Part shown: positions 42,038 through 53,838 of the stretch, piece by piece
Numbering within the stretch: position 1 is the first letter of the stretch
Layout: every line of letters starts with the position of its first letter
Assembly: GCF_910592395.1 (NCBI RefSeq)
Contig: NC_088316.1
Span: forward strand, 11,904,001 to 11,968,000
Reading direction: 5' to 3'
DNA: 64,000 nucleotides
Source of the DNA: Lineus longissimus
Taxonomy: Eukaryota; Nemertea; Pilidiophora; Heteronemertea; Lineidae
Notes under the pieces: generated by a model
Database searches by the model: none
What the model was told of the DNA's origin: nothing
The model's input: only the letters and a program-made list of their open reading frames with translations
Translations under genes and position numbers: made by a program

Positions 42038-43758
42038 ACGCTATGGATTTACCGAAATATGTTCAGATTTAAAGAAAAAGCGTAACTTCTTTTTAAAAAA
42101 TTGTACATTCGAATGGTCAATTCGTGTACATGGCATGATGTTATCTATGTTGGCAGGTGAGAGTACCGACCATACATTGATTTGTTTCTTGGTAAATGAT
42201 GACTTGTGACCAACACTTTCTTCACAAGCGATTTTCGAAAAATCGGGAACAAATGACACGTCACGGTTCAAAATTTCCCCGATTGTGATGTCACATATTG
42301 AGAATATCCTGCGAACATAATAATTCTAGAAAGAAGTCTGCAAAGTCGACTTTCAGGCTTTGTGTGTTAATTTTTGCCAACAAAACGCTATTTCTGAAAA
42401 CTCATGAAGAGCCGTGAATTGTCAACTCACAGAAACCCATGACGGACCGGACTGTTGGCAATGCATGCGATGCATAGGCCCTATAGATAGTCAGATTCAT
42501 AAGTAAATGTCACTGCCCTTGGGTCACTGTGCAAAAACTACTGGGCCGATTTCTTCAAGGTTTGGTTTTTCTTGAATCTAATTTCTGGACCCAAGAGGAT
42601 TTTTCATATTTCAGTAACCATGGTTACGAAATAATATTTTTGTGTGTGGTCGTGTACATTGACGTAGTGCATTGATTTTGACATTTTCTCCTCTGTACTG
42701 CTTATTTCTGTCTAGATGCATTTTGCTGAAACGTTCAGGTTAATTTTGTTTAATGTGTATCTTCAATGGTACCAAGTTTCATTTTAAACCATCCATTAAA
42801 AAAAGTCGGGCCTGTCCACTCTCCAGGTTCCCCTAGGCCTATAATGGCTAGGCTCCCTGGGCAGCCGTCCGCGTCAACCAGTTCTGGTTATCTCAGCGGC
42901 TGCCACTTATCGCTGGGAATGCTGCTGATGAACAGCAATGTCACGTGGTATTTTCTGTCACCGAATCAAAACGCTTCGAATGGCCAAGGTCAATAGGTCA
43001 TGATTAATTAGTATATCGCACGTGTAGTTCTGCCGCCATCTTTTTATCGATTCGATGATTTTCTGGTGAAATACACTACGAAATCCTAAATATACCTTTC
43101 ATGACTGAAGTGAATGCTTGTTATTTGTCAATAAGGAATAGTTTTCAGCGGCGGTAGGAATATTTCCTCCGTTTTATGTCACTGTTTGAACTGCATAACT
43201 GGTGGAGTCATGCATGCATTCACATACATACATTGGTCTAGTTACTCGAGGTGTGTCCGCCAGACTACCGCGTGATTGGTTGGCCTAGTTGGCATCCTGC
43301 CAATTCGTTAGACGAAATCCTCCGCAAATATTATGACTAGTCGTAGTGGTTATAAAGCGACGGAACGAGCTAATAATCACTATGTCCGTAGTGTAATAAT
43401 GGCCGGCCAAAGGGCTCCAAAGTCGACAATTTTTTTCTTCTTCATTGGCATAGGCCTAGGCCTATATCTAACCTGGAAATTGTGTTGGGTCCCGAAATTA
43501 TATTCAAGAAAAACAAAACTTTTAAGAAATCGGCCCAGTATAGTTTTTGCACTGCGACCCAAAAAGGGCGCCAGTGACATGAATCCGACTATAGGCCTAC
43601 TATAGGCCTAGAATAGATGCATAGCCTACATTGCCATTCTAAAAACCAACTCAAGATGATAGGCCTACTGCATTTCTAGCAGACATGTGGTTGTCCAGTG
43701 CAACCGTGCATATGGTTCCTCCGTAGACTCCCCTATACATTTTCCAGTGGCCATGTCG
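42038..43758. other. No gene seen
   Basis: Non-coding. Repeated GGCCTA motifs near 43450-43660. A 90-codon ORF at 43333-43605 has one hydrophobic stretch but no recognised homology, and is probably chance. Confidence 0.4.
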
Positions 43759-44077
43759 ATTTAGCGGATTCTGCGGAAACCGGGGCGGAAACAGCCATAC
43801 AGTAGTGGGAAAATATCTACATTTATATAATTAATTCTTTGGAATATTCACCATTGTTCAGTTTTTTTCCCACGGCCGCGATGTCGGAATTGTATGAGAA
43901 AAAAATGCAAACCATTTTTTTTCATGTTGGTTTTTTCAGTTATTACTTGATAAATACCGCAGTTTATACAATTTGATATTTACGGAATAATACATATGTT
44001 TATTATATGTTGTAATACCGGTCAACTCACTCCGTTTTTATGCCGTTTCCACCCAGTTTCCGCAGAATCCGCTAAAT
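43759..44077. repeat. 319-bp MITE (ATTTAGCGGATTCTGCGGAA ends)
   Basis: The left end ATTTAGCGGATTCTGCGGAA is matched by its inverse ending at 44077, with about 40 bp of imperfect arms. A related terminus with a small duplication lies at 55064-55122. Non-coding. Confidence 0.7.
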
Positions 44078-44595
44078 AGGCTCTTTTGTAGATGATCGTC
44101 AGAGCCACTTTTACTACAGCAAATGCATTACACTATTTACAGGCATAGGCTAACTCGGAAAAAGTCCAAATAAACTTCCTTTCAAACTTGGTTGGTACAT
44201 GTGATTGGACACGATATAAAAACGAAATAGGCATTTGGATTGTGAAAAAAATGGATGCAAATGTGACTTTTTCCCGTTTTTCTGCAACATTAAATTTTTA
44301 ATCCTACTTGTATTGTTCAGGGCACTCTCCACGCATGCGAGGAGTGTGGTCAGGGCCTTCTACGAAAGAGTCTATCGACATGGCCTTTTCCAGTGCCTTG
44401 GCCTGGGCAGTCATGGCATGCATGCTGTGCATGCTGATGCACTAGGCCTATCGTGTAAAACATTGTCGATGTTGGCCTAAAATTGCCTCTTTTGGAATAC
44501 GTCAGGCTTAAAAAGCTTAGGCCAAAGCTTAATCATATTAATAGATAAACACCTACCTTCGGCTTCAAGACCTGAAAAATTCTGTGTCCGCCCTT

Positions 44596-45572
44596 GGTAG
44601 GTGATAAAGTATGGAATTAGTGAAACCTTGGAAACACTGATAAACCTTGGAAACACTCCTTAAAATGCATAAAAACATGAAATAATGCCATTCGAACCTA
44701 ACGTGGTTACGAATCAACATTTGGAGCTTATTCTTACATGATCAGATTGGAATTTTATGGTAATTTAGAAATCTGTCGCATATCCGATTCAATAGTCTAT
44801 ATTTTAAAACAACCCAGTTGTACCTCGCCTCCAGTGTACAGTACTGATCTCCCAAATATGGGAAGACACGCCCACCACACACCCATAATATGGACCAATA
44901 GCGCTCCGCTTATAAATACGCCACCACCACGCGGGGCCTTTTCGATCAGACGAGTTGCTTGGGAAGTTGGGGGCCTGTCATGCATTATGCATGGATAAGG
45001 TTGACGACTATGTCTAGGCCTAATTGTCTATGATTGACTGATATTTTATAACAAACGATGATTAAAAGAAGCCTAGTCATGTATGTTTATTACCGAAGTT
45101 TGCGGATGAAAATTTCCTTCGCCGTGAGCGATTTCTTACATCTTCCAGTACGCATCGAGGGATGCAGACGTCACCAGTTCTAAGCGGTTTTTTTATTCAC
45201 GTGTGTGTTTGTCCTATGATCTCGTGCATCTAGTACCGAGCATAATACTTTATCGTCTATGGAATACAAAACAATCATAAAAACTAATTTTTGCTTCCAT
45301 TGAAGAGAAATAAAATATTTTAACGACCACAGCGCATTGCCAATTGATGACGTCATCCTCCACATTAAAAATGTTGGCTTCTGAACTAACTGGCAAATTG
45401 CTATCAATAAAGTCAGCTGGGACGAGACTGTCAGTTGGGAGGGTATAAATCGTGGAAGGAACGCACCCGATTTCCCGCGCTATTTGCACAGTGATTCCAT
45501 GGTTTACATTGAATATTACAAGGTTTATCAGTGTTTCCAAGGTTTCACTAATTCCATACTTTATCAACTACC
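44596..45572. mobile_element. 977-bp TIR element with 9-bp target duplication
   Basis: The left arm starts GGTAGGTGATAAAGTATGG and the right arm is the inverse of GGTAGTTGATAAAGTATGG; similarity runs about 54 bp. The flanks carry the identical 9-mer TCCGCCCTT at 44587-44595 and 45573-45581. A 9-bp duplication fits Mutator-like elements among others. No transposase inside. Confidence 0.8.
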
Positions 45573-45581
45573 TCCGCCCTT

Positions 45582-46056
45582 GGCTTTGACGCTGCACTCG
45601 AAATATTCGCGCAACGCCAACGTGCACTGCATGACATGACGTGCATGACGTGATCGACGTCATCCGTATGCAATGACATGTCTGCGGACATCGTGTGTGC
45701 AGGCGAAAATATGATACGCCACGTGGTGTCTTAAGTGGAAACTAGTTCATCCGTACGGACCAGCGGTATGCGGACTTGTTCCGATTAATCCAAAATCATA
45801 ATTTCGGGAACCCTTGCGTCCTCTCTTTCCTGAATTGAATGAGATTCCAACTGGGGACGTCCCCGTTAGGCGGTGTGTCCCCGAGTGGAAGGTGTGTATT
45901 CAGGCGTATGTACCCATTTGCCCCCTGATACAAACGCACACACACGCACACACACCAAGTTTACAAATTACTAGTTCTAGCTAATGGAGGGATTATTCTG
46001 GGACATCATTTTGCAGTTTCTCTGCTCTAAAACTTTGTGTCTCACGTTTGTTTCAG
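45582..46056. other. No gene seen; possible first intron of transposase
   Basis: Non-coding, with a short CA repeat near 45940-45958. Ends in a good acceptor TTTGTTTCAG at 46047-46056. Confidence 0.4.
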
Positions 46057-47313
46057 GTATGGCATTTCTAGGAGACGGAAAACCAAGGATGATCGCCAGC
46101 TTCCGGATAATCAACAAGAGGTAATCGACACTTTTCACGCTGATATTGCTGTTTTGTTGACTTTCCGGCCCGAGTTCATCCTTAATATCGACGAAACATT
46201 TGCCTTGTTTGATGCAGTTCCAAACTACACCTTAGACGACAGAGGAAATAGGCAAGTGAACATCACATCTTCACGAGGAAATCCACGTCTCGGCTGTTCA
46301 GTGACACTCGGCATTACTAGCGATGGAAGGAAAATGGCAGTTCACATTACATTCAAAACCCCCGGGACAGCTGCAATGGTGGAGATAGAGGCAAACCCCG
46401 CTGAGAATGTTCACGTAAGTGGGATGATTCTGTCAAGATTTTCTCAAGTATTGGCAGGCATGTATAAACTTCTCTATCCACCGCCCCTCGTTTCTCTTTG
46501 CTCATACTTCTCGCTACCCTTCTCACGAGATGTACCCCCCCCCCCCCCCTCCCTACCGCGATAACCACATTCCTGAGGTAGCAAATCATACAGCAGAGGT
46601 CTGATAACCATGCACGTCGTGCGGCCTGCGAAAAGATGTTTTCGGAAAACGTCATAAACGCAAGTTTATCAGTTGTCAATGATAACCTGCACCCAAAATC
46701 ATTTCACAGGCTGGATGGAATGTTGAGATGACTGACAAGATTTTGCTCATGCACTGAAATGTGGCATAGCTTTTCAGCCATTATGATTATCTTGCAGATT
46801 GCCCAGTCGCCAACAGGATGGTTAAGGGTCGCTACAATGATAGAATACATCGACCAGGTACTCGAGCCATTCGTCGGCGAGGGCACAACATATCTCCACC
46901 TCTAGGACTGTGCCAGGGTCCATCTCAATGAGTAAGTTGCTATCCGAATCATCCAGCTTGGGGCACTAATTCAACTGATCCCAGCTAAGTCTACGCCATT
47001 ATTACAGCCTCTAGACCTCACAGTGATGGGCAGCTTCAAGACAAAACTTCGACATGCATGGAAAGCATGGAAGACGGCCCACACACTGGCGGACGGTGCC
47101 TGCCCCCAAATTACCCTACTTGAGGTTGCCAATCTGATTGGGAGGGCATGGGAAGAAGTTCCACAACACGTGATATTTGATGGATTTCGGGCGGCTGGTC
47201 TTGTGCAGGACGATGCAGCAGAGGGGGAGGCTCTTGCAGACGCCGGAGAAGACGCCGAAGAGAATGATGGACTTCATTTCATTCCTGTAATGGAACAAGA
47301 GGAAGAAGACTAA
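46057..47313 (+). pseudogene. pogo/Tigger-like DDE transposase, decayed
   Basis: The first block (46057-46413) reads YGISRRRKTKDDRQLPDNQQ, ILNIDETF with the first catalytic Asp, and RLGCSVTLGITSDGRKM and TFKTPGT, typical of the DDE_1/pogo superfamily. A likely intron spans about 46414-46797 (GTAAGT...TTGCAG). The next block reads SPTGWLRVATMIEYIDQVLEPFVG, then hits TAG at 46903-46905 immediately before the second-Asp motif DCARVHL, and a TAA six codons later. The end (LLQPLDLTVMGSFKTKL and an acidic tail) stops at 47311-47313. The DNA-binding N-terminus is missing, so the element is inactive. Confidence 0.8.
46535..46549. repeat. Poly-C tract (15 C)
   Basis: Homopolymer inside the inferred intron of the transposase pseudogene. 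Confidence 0.9.
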
Positions 47314-47516
47314 ATGTCATTGGTGGAATAAAAAATACCCCTATCGGTATTCTTGCTATAAAGTCGTCTTCGTGTTTTTGTGTCACCCTGTGTAAAATCA
47401 TCCACAACAAACCAGCGTGAGCCCTGCACGCGTGCCGATTCACCCATCACCATAGTGTCCAGCGACGTCTGGCTATGCAACAGAATACGACTAGGTCAGT
47501 GACCACAAGGCCTAGA

Positions 47517-47587
47517 CTGCACATACCCAAAGTGTCTCCAGGCTTGTGTATGATCTTCACATTTAAGTGTTGGGGTGTGAAAATGTA
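47517..47587 (-). repeat. Split direct repeat B2 (71 bp)
   Basis: Starts CTGCACATACCCAAAGTGTC on +; identical over its length to B1 at 47795-47865. Forms the outer 3' end of the element. Confidence 0.85.
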
Positions 47588-47742
47588 ATGGCGCGAAGAT
47601 ACATACACGGCTCTAAAGCAATCCGGATACTAGGGCGGGGAGGGAGGGGAAAGCCAATCCACTGCAGTGGCTCCAGAGCCTGCCATCGTACACAGGGTTT
47701 ACATTAACCTGTACACGCCAAACTGTCTTCCTTCTGGGTGTC

Positions 47743-47797
47743 CATGCGAGACGAAATACAGTTCGCTCAATCACCGCCAGGATACACTTTGGATCTG
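47743..47797 (-). repeat. Split direct repeat A2 (55 bp)
   Basis: Starts CATGCGAGACGAAATACAGT on + and is identical to A1 at 53527-53581. Abuts B1. Confidence 0.85.
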
Positions 47798-47865
47798 CAC
47801 ATACCCAAAGTGTCTCCAGGCTTGTGTATGATCTTCACATTTAAGTGTTGGGGTGTGAAAATGTA
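47795..47865 (-). repeat. Split direct repeat B1 (71 bp)
   Basis: Identical to B2. Shares the CTG at its start with the end of A2, a candidate crossover point for the recombinase. Confidence 0.85.
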
Positions 47866-48213
47866 CAGGCGCGCACGCCCGGGCTCTCAACCATCCCGGA
47901 GAAACATGCCCTACTTCATAACTCCTTTCCCAATACTTAAACAAAATTAACTAATTAATCCGCCATAATTAATTATTAATTAGGGACTAATTAGTCCGGA
48001 ATTCGAAAATAAGGTAACGAGAAATTGTAACTTAAATTCTAACATTGCTTTATTATAAGAACTCAACACTGTATTTTAAATTCCACAGAAGATTACACGG
48101 TATGGTTTTAGTATGATGATGCATGTAGCGAAAAGGCGAGGCCACACTCTAACCAACACAATCATGCAATAATTACAATACGAAAATGCATAAAAATATA
48201 CATCGAAATCTGC

Positions 48214-49398
48214 TCAAGGGAACGCTGCTGGGAAATTATCAACATCGCCAAACTTACTGTAAAGTGTTTTAACCGCTTCTGGCCGACGAGAACTGTCAGC
48301 CAGGGCTTCGGACACATTAGCCGCTTTTACCAAAATATCTGACCGACTGTAGTACTCTGCTGATGCCTCTGTGAACCAACCAACATGATACATTACTTCC
48401 GCCGGGCTTGAAGCTGCCCCCGACAGAAGCAAAGTAATGGAGCAGCCGGCTCTTAAGCCGTGAGGGGTCTCACCCTGGTTGATCCCCAATGTATTTAGAT
48501 AAATCTTTAATCTATCGTAAATTGCACTGTACGAAATAGGCGCATCCAACACTACACCGGCTTCTGAGACTGGACGGAATAAATATCCGACCGTAAGATC
48601 CACCCCCCAGGTTTGTGCCTTGGAGATATACTGCTGAACTCCCTTTACCGGGCAAATAAGATGATTTGGACATTCTTTAACAATGAAGGTATTCACTTTG
48701 TTTACCGAAAACGATTTCCCATGGGAATGAGAGATTACAAGACCTGATCCATCGGGTAAGCGTTTAACTTCCTGTGTTTTTAAAATTCCCAAATCACTCG
48801 CCCTATCCCCGGCAAAGAACTGCATCTTGAGAAAAGCTTGGTCTCTGGACAAAACGAATTGCTCCCTAAGGGATAGATCTGGTCTTTTAATCTGGTTATC
48901 GATATATTTTGAAATAGCTTGAAGCTTATCCATGAACAAGGGTTTTGCCTGCTTGGCAACTACGTGCGAGAAACCTTGCTCTCGTTTGACACACTTCAAA
49001 TACGATTTCACAGGAGGTGAATCAGCCGGATTCCCAACCCCGGAGAAAATATCCCACGTGCTGCCCCTGTCGGTTTCTTCAGAAATAATGGATTTCAGGG
49101 ACCGGACTAATCCTTCTAACGTACCGAAGGCAAGACGGGTAGGACACCCACAGTGGAATTTACCATGATGCCCGAGGAATATACAGGAAGCATTATGGAT
49201 CTGTGTCCTACCGGCTTTGTCTTTCCATACTAAAAATCGTGTTAGATCTTTTGGAGAAACCCGTTCCAGGGTTGGCCTCTTAGGCAGTTGTGCCAAAAAT
49301 TGCAACAGCTCGTTTTTTAGGGATTGCCTTTTCTTCATAAGGGGGGTTGCGGAAGCCGCCTTATCCAACTCCTGGAGCCGCTTGTCAATTGCCCCCAT
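48214..49398 (-). CDS. Tyrosine recombinase of the YR retrotransposon
   Basis: A 394-residue intact ORF. Catalytic residues are visible: Arg199 in FFAGDRASDLG, His313 and Arg316 in PHGLRAG, His338 and Trp341 in YHVGW, and the nucleophile Tyr349 or Tyr350 in SAEYYSRS. A Cys/His cluster at about 72-85 (CIFLGHHGKFHCGC) may bind zinc. The enzyme joins the circular cDNA to the chromosome. It is the only undamaged gene of this element. Confidence 0.88.
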   Translation of the reverse strand: MGAIDKRLQELDKAASATPLMKKRQSLKNELLQFLAQLPKRPTLERVSPKDLTRFLVWKDKAGRTQIHNASCIFLGHHGKFHCGCPTRLAFGTLEGLVRSLKSIISEETDRGSTWDIFSGVGNPADSPPVKSYLKCVKREQGFSHVVAKQAKPLFMDKLQAISKYIDNQIKRPDLSLREQFVLSRDQAFLKMQFFAGDRASDLGILKTQEVKRLPDGSGLVISHSHGKSFSVNKVNTFIVKECPNHLICPVKGVQQYISKAQTWGVDLTVGYLFRPVSEAGVVLDAPISYSAIYDRLKIYLNTLGINQGETPHGLRAGCSITLLLSGAASSPAEVMYHVGWFTEASAEYYSRSDILVKAANVSEALADSSRRPEAVKTLYSKFGDVDNFPAAFP

Positions 49399-49470
49399 GT
49401 CAACGCTGATTTTCTGAAATAATCAAGATTAAAGCGTCATCCACAGAGTATATTCGAAGGATATCGCACA

Positions 49471-51397
49471 TTATGATGTGCAGCTAATTCGAAAAGCCAT
49501 TAATGGCCATCTCAAACCGACGCTATCTCTGATGAACCCCTGCTTGGAGGGATAATATACTACGCCCTTTTCTCCTTTAACCCCAAGGCAAACCTGTGAA
49601 ATTATCCTGGGCTTTAATAGTGGCCACCATATTGGCGCGGGTGACGTCATGGGTAGCACAAGCGTGCAAACTGGGATTTCCTGCTGGATCAAAAACTGAA
49701 TAAGGGGTAGAATGACAGCGATAGGTGGGAAAACGTAAGGATTTAGCTCCTCAGCTATTTCCTGGGCGAAAACATTTTGACCCGCTGACAGAGGTGAAGG
49801 GTGCAGGGTAAAATGTCTCAAAACATCGCCCTGTATTGAACGCATTGCATTTGAGTCACATGCCATGAGGTCTACTCCGTGCGGGCCATAGAGTAACTCC
49901 AATTGGAACCATTTTTCACTTGCCAACATAGTGTCCTGAGCTGAAATCGCCCTAGAAGGAGCATCTGCTGGGTTTTCTGCCGAAGAAATGTACTGCAAAC
50001 GTAAATCAATGTTTAATTGCTAAGTAAGATGAAACAATTTTATGAGCATTTCATTTAAGGCGTTGTCCTTGCAACCCTTGTTATTCCACGACGAAACTAG
50101 GCTTGTGTTATCGACTTTAACGTCTACCCGGTGGTCTTTTATATTTGTACTCAATGCTAAGAGGGAAGAATAGAGGGCGTCGGTCTCTTTGACATGAATC
50201 GGCCTTATATCATCTGCAGCCCAATAATCACCTAAAGTATGACCAACCTGTGGCCCTGATAGAGTGACCGCGCCATAGCGATATCCCGAAGCATCAGTAG
50301 CCAGAGCGTAATGTAAATGTTTTTCTGGTCTCCAAGAAAAATGCCCATGCCAATCATCCAAAAATGCCCAGAATTGTATCTCGTCCCGTAGGGGGCCAGA
50401 GATTGGGATGGTTTTACTGTTTTTCGAAGCTTTGGCTATTGCGCTAAACAACTCTCTAGTAAATAGTTTTGCGGCCGGAAAAACCAACATCATAGAAATG
50501 CATTTACCCGCGAATCTTTGTAGCGTTTTAAGGCTGACGAAGGGCTGACGAAGAATTTCCTCGCGCAAAACCTTAAACTTCTGTTTCTTATCAGATGGCA
50601 GAAGAAACGCCTGCCTGCTAGAATCTACTAGAAACCCTAAGGACTTGAGCGCCATCATAGGTTGCAAAACACATTTTGGCAAGGAGAACGTGTAACCTAG
50701 TTCTGTAAGGATATATAATACCAAAAAGACCCAAAGCAAAGGAATGCTTGACGCGTCAATATTCTTAGGGACCACGTAGAATCTGTCGTCAATATACTGA
50801 ATGGTTGGGATCCCCAAATGTCTTAAGAAGGTTGTAGCTGCATAGCCTACAGTTTGATAAACATAAGCCGATGATTTCCATCCGAACGGAAGCGTCGTAC
50901 AAACTAGGTACCAACCTGCCCATTCCATGCCAAAATACGTTTGCGAAGTTTGCGATAATTTAATATGGTCATACCCCGATTTCTCATCAGTGGCAAACAT
51001 GAGAGCATCTTTGTGTACCAATCGCGGTACTTCTTTCGATGTATCTAATGTGAAGGGAGAATCCTTAATCCACAGGTTAAGGAATCTCTGGTCATTGCAT
51101 AATCTCGGCTTTGAGGGTTCAACTACCAAGGGCATGACTACTTTAGGGGGCGGACACTCCCCAACTTTACCCCAAACTCTGACTGAACCTGCTTTGATTC
51201 TATCATTCAAGGTTTCGGAAATAAAAGCAGCTTGTTTCTGACAATGGACAGAGTTAGGAAAAAAAACTAACTGGGGGTTCGTTTGAATTGTATTTCTGAC
51301 CCTTGAATTCACCCTTAAATGGCCTAAAGAAAGAATGCACATCAACCCCTTTTTCCAACCAAGTGTGAACCATCTCGCTCTCTGGGAAATCGTTCAT
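49471..51397 (-). pseudogene. YR retrotransposon pol (RT + RNase H), frameshift and stop
   Basis: The ATG at 51397 opens a short frame that shifts at the A8 run 51259-51266 into the main frame. That frame holds RT motifs KPRLCNDQRFLNLW, FATDEKSGYDHIKL, TLPFGWKSSAYVYQ and the catalytic QYIDD, then RNase H (YALATDASGYRYG, ETDALYSS). A TAG at 50020-50022 interrupts it. The same frame continues through YISSAENPADAPSR to 49471. Two lesions make it inactive as assembled. Confidence 0.85.
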
Positions 51398-51406
51398 TAT
51401 GGAACT

Positions 51407-51724
51407 TCAAAGTTCAATATTTTGATGCAATTGTCCAGCGACAAAGTGTTCAGGGTCCCTTAAAGGCAAAGTGTCCAAAGGCACCGGAGTTTTTTGTAGA
51501 AGTAATACATCATTTACAACCTGATTGAGTTTGAATTGTTGAGCTGTGAAGTCAGGAGAAGTTTCCCCAATGGTAGTCCAAGACGCCTGTAACCTCTTGA
51601 CCTTTTCGGCAGCAATTGGATTAAATTTCACCGCATATTCCCATTCTGGAATCTCTGGCTTAAAGTGCCCCAGTGAGATAGTAGGGGGGGATTCCTGCAA
51701 GAACCAAATAAAATGTAGAAACAT
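51407..51724 (-). CDS. Unknown short ORF between gag and pol of the YR element
   Basis: 105 residues, no recognised motif. It ends 10 bp before the pol start, in the same orientation. May be the tail of gag or a spacer ORF. Confidence 0.35.
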   Translation of the reverse strand: MFLHFIWFLQESPPTISLGHFKPEIPEWEYAVKFNPIAAEKVKRLQASWTTIGETSPDFTAQQFKLNQVVNDVLLLQKTPVPLDTLPLRDPEHFVAGQLHQNIEL

Positions 51725-51921
51725 CTCATTACAGGCGTATCAGACTATCAAAGGGAGAACTTCTCCTAACTCACAGCTCGCGCGAACTAGGTCCGCAAGG
51801 GGTAAGATCCCTTGAGCTGAGAGAGAGGAAGATGTTCAAAATCAAAATTGCTTTACTTATTAACGGTTTTCTAAACAATACACTTATACCACTTAGCGTA
51901 CCGGACTATTTTACCTTAGAC

Positions 51922-52961
51922 CTATTTCTTGTTGTCAAATTGGGCCTTTGCCAACTTCATCTTTTCACATTCTTTGTACCAATGCCCAACCTCACCGCAA
52001 AAATTACATGGGCCCGGGTTATTTCTAGCATAACCATAACCGCCATAACCCCTGCCGCGACCTCTACCTCTGCCGTACCCATAACCCCCGCCATATCCCT
52101 GACCGTAAGCGGCACCATAGCCACCAAAGCCAAACTGATGCTGGGGAGGTGGGGGAGGCTGCGCGTAAACATACTGAAGGGGGGAAGAGGATACGGCAGA
52201 AGAGGTAACCGGTGGAGACTGTGACCTGGAACGAAGCGGCTTTTTTACCAACTTTTTGGCCTTTTTGCACTTGGCTAAAGCTTTCATTATTACGTCAGAC
52301 TGGCCTCCACCCAATGCGGAAAGACAAAAAGTGGGGATATCAACAGTATCTTTGAAACGTTCAGCTTGTTTGCCGAGCTCGTAAAAGAGGTGCAAATCTT
52401 TGTGATCTTGGTCCTTGGCGCACGCCACTTGTCGTCTAAAGTGGCTAGGATGAGGGTAACGTTGGGCTTTACTTGTAAGGATAAATTCCTCACCTTCCTC
52501 AGGACTGCCTCCACCGGTTCTGCCTTTCGGTTCTTTTCTCTCTTTTCTAGTTCTAGAATTCGTTCCCGTAAACGCGGCGCGGTTTCCTCATCCTGTTCTT
52601 GACAGTCGAGGCGAGGGGCTTTGGCTACTGGTGCTTCGTCTTCATGCAATTGTTGTCCAACGGGCTGTCCATACTCGTTCGCAACCACAATGGCCGAATG
52701 TAGCAGCAGGCGGAAGTTGCCTACCGAATCTTCTCGACCTGACATTCTGAAAAAATCTACCGCATCTTCACCCGTGAGTTCCTGAAAGGCTACTGCTATG
52801 TCGGGGACGTCCAATTGTTCGGTAGGGCGGTTGAGGCGTATACGAGCAAGTGGGTCCGGGAGGTCGTCGTCCTTGAAACGGGCGAGAAGCTTCAAAATGG
52901 GCAGCAAATCTCTGCCCACTAATGAGTGCCTTTTCCGCAATAATATGTTATTGGAAGCCAT
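51922..52961 (-). pseudogene. YR retrotransposon gag, frameshifted
   Basis: The N-terminal 223-codon frame (from 52961) contains the helical capsid-like part ending near TLILATLDDKW. At about 52430 the frame must shift to the overlapping frame beginning near KDQDHKDLHLFYELGKQA. That frame ends with a Gly/Tyr-rich low-complexity region and a CCHC zinc knuckle CNFCGEVGHWYKEC. The knuckle binds element RNA. One frameshift separates the halves. Confidence 0.75.
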
Positions 52962-53526
52962 GACAGAAAACTTCTAGGAGCGAAGCAATCTAGCCACGGC
53001 CTAGAAGGGAGTGAAACAAGATTGCCACCATACCTGAATTTAAACTCACGCCCAGAGATTATGAATGGGATTATAAAACCAGTTGAAAGGTGTAAAAGCC
53101 AGTTAACAAAGGATCTCCGGCGTGCACAAAAGGGCGTGTCACGTAACACGAATCACGCGGCGAGCTTGACGGGAAAGCGCATGTGCGCACCCAACCCTCG
53201 ATATGTTACATAATGTAAAACCTAATGTTTTGCTGCCCTAGCAGACCTATTTCCATAATGCATTTACCTATGCATTTCCTATACCTCTGTATACATGACC
53301 AAACCGAAATGGCCGCCATACCAAATAACCAAACTGCCAAGTAACCTAAAACTTGGAACCTTCACTATAGCTTTATAATAGCCCTTACCGAACTCTAAAT
53401 TTGGCAAAAGGACGAGCACAAACTTAGAAACGGGATAGCTGTATAGAAAATCTAAAATAGCGAGAAATAGGCAAAAAACGGAGATGATTACCTGAGAGCG
53501 CACAAAAAAGCCGACCGTAAGGTGAA

Positions 53527-53581
53527 CATGCGAGACGAAATACAGTTCGCTCAATCACCGCCAGGATACACTTTGGATCTG
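53527..53581 (-). repeat. Split direct repeat A1 (55 bp), 5' end of YR element
   Basis: Identical to A2 at 47743-47797. The last bases GGATCTG mark the outer boundary; flanking DNA differs immediately after. Confidence 0.85.
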
Positions 53582-53824
53582 CCAGTATGTTGGGTGAAGT
53601 CCCACAATAGGAATAGAAAGGTATTGACATGTAAATAATCGCCACTTCAAAATGACGCCTACCCACGGTAGGCCTTTATGTCCATCGTGGTCCCCAGAAT
53701 GTACACTATACAATTCGACAGGCGGACCTCTCCGGCAAGAGGATCCAGTATATTTTTTTTCTTTTTAAGCACCTTTGTAAATAGTTGCACCAACTGTACA
53801 CTGTACGATCAGAAATAAATAAGT

Positions 53825-53830
53825 AAAAAA
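53825..53830 (-). terminator. Pol III T-run after tRNA-Phe
   Basis: Six Ts on the minus strand, 9 nt after the tRNA 3' end. Confidence 0.6.
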
Positions 53831-53838
53831 TTAATAAA

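Larger units (their letters stand above)
47517..53581 (-). mobile_element. Ngaro/PAT-type tyrosine-recombinase retrotransposon
   Basis: Read on the minus strand, the order is A1 repeat (53581-53527), gag, RT/RNase H, tyrosine recombinase, B1 (47865-47795), A2 (47797-47743) and B2 (47587-47517). A copies are 55 bp and B copies 71 bp, all in the same orientation. This A1-ORFs-B1-A2-B2 split direct-repeat structure defines Ngaro/PAT-like elements and differs from the inverted ends of DIRS1. The element would integrate through a circular intermediate using its recombinase, without target duplication. Confidence 0.85.

Noticed and set aside
46353-46679. 108-codon minus-strand ORF over the transposase
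   Set aside because: Antisense to DDE_1 coding sequence and through a poly-C run. The plus-strand motif explains the region.
51832-52224. 130-codon plus-strand ORF
   Set aside because: Antisense of the Gly/Tyr-rich gag tail and zinc knuckle of the YR element.
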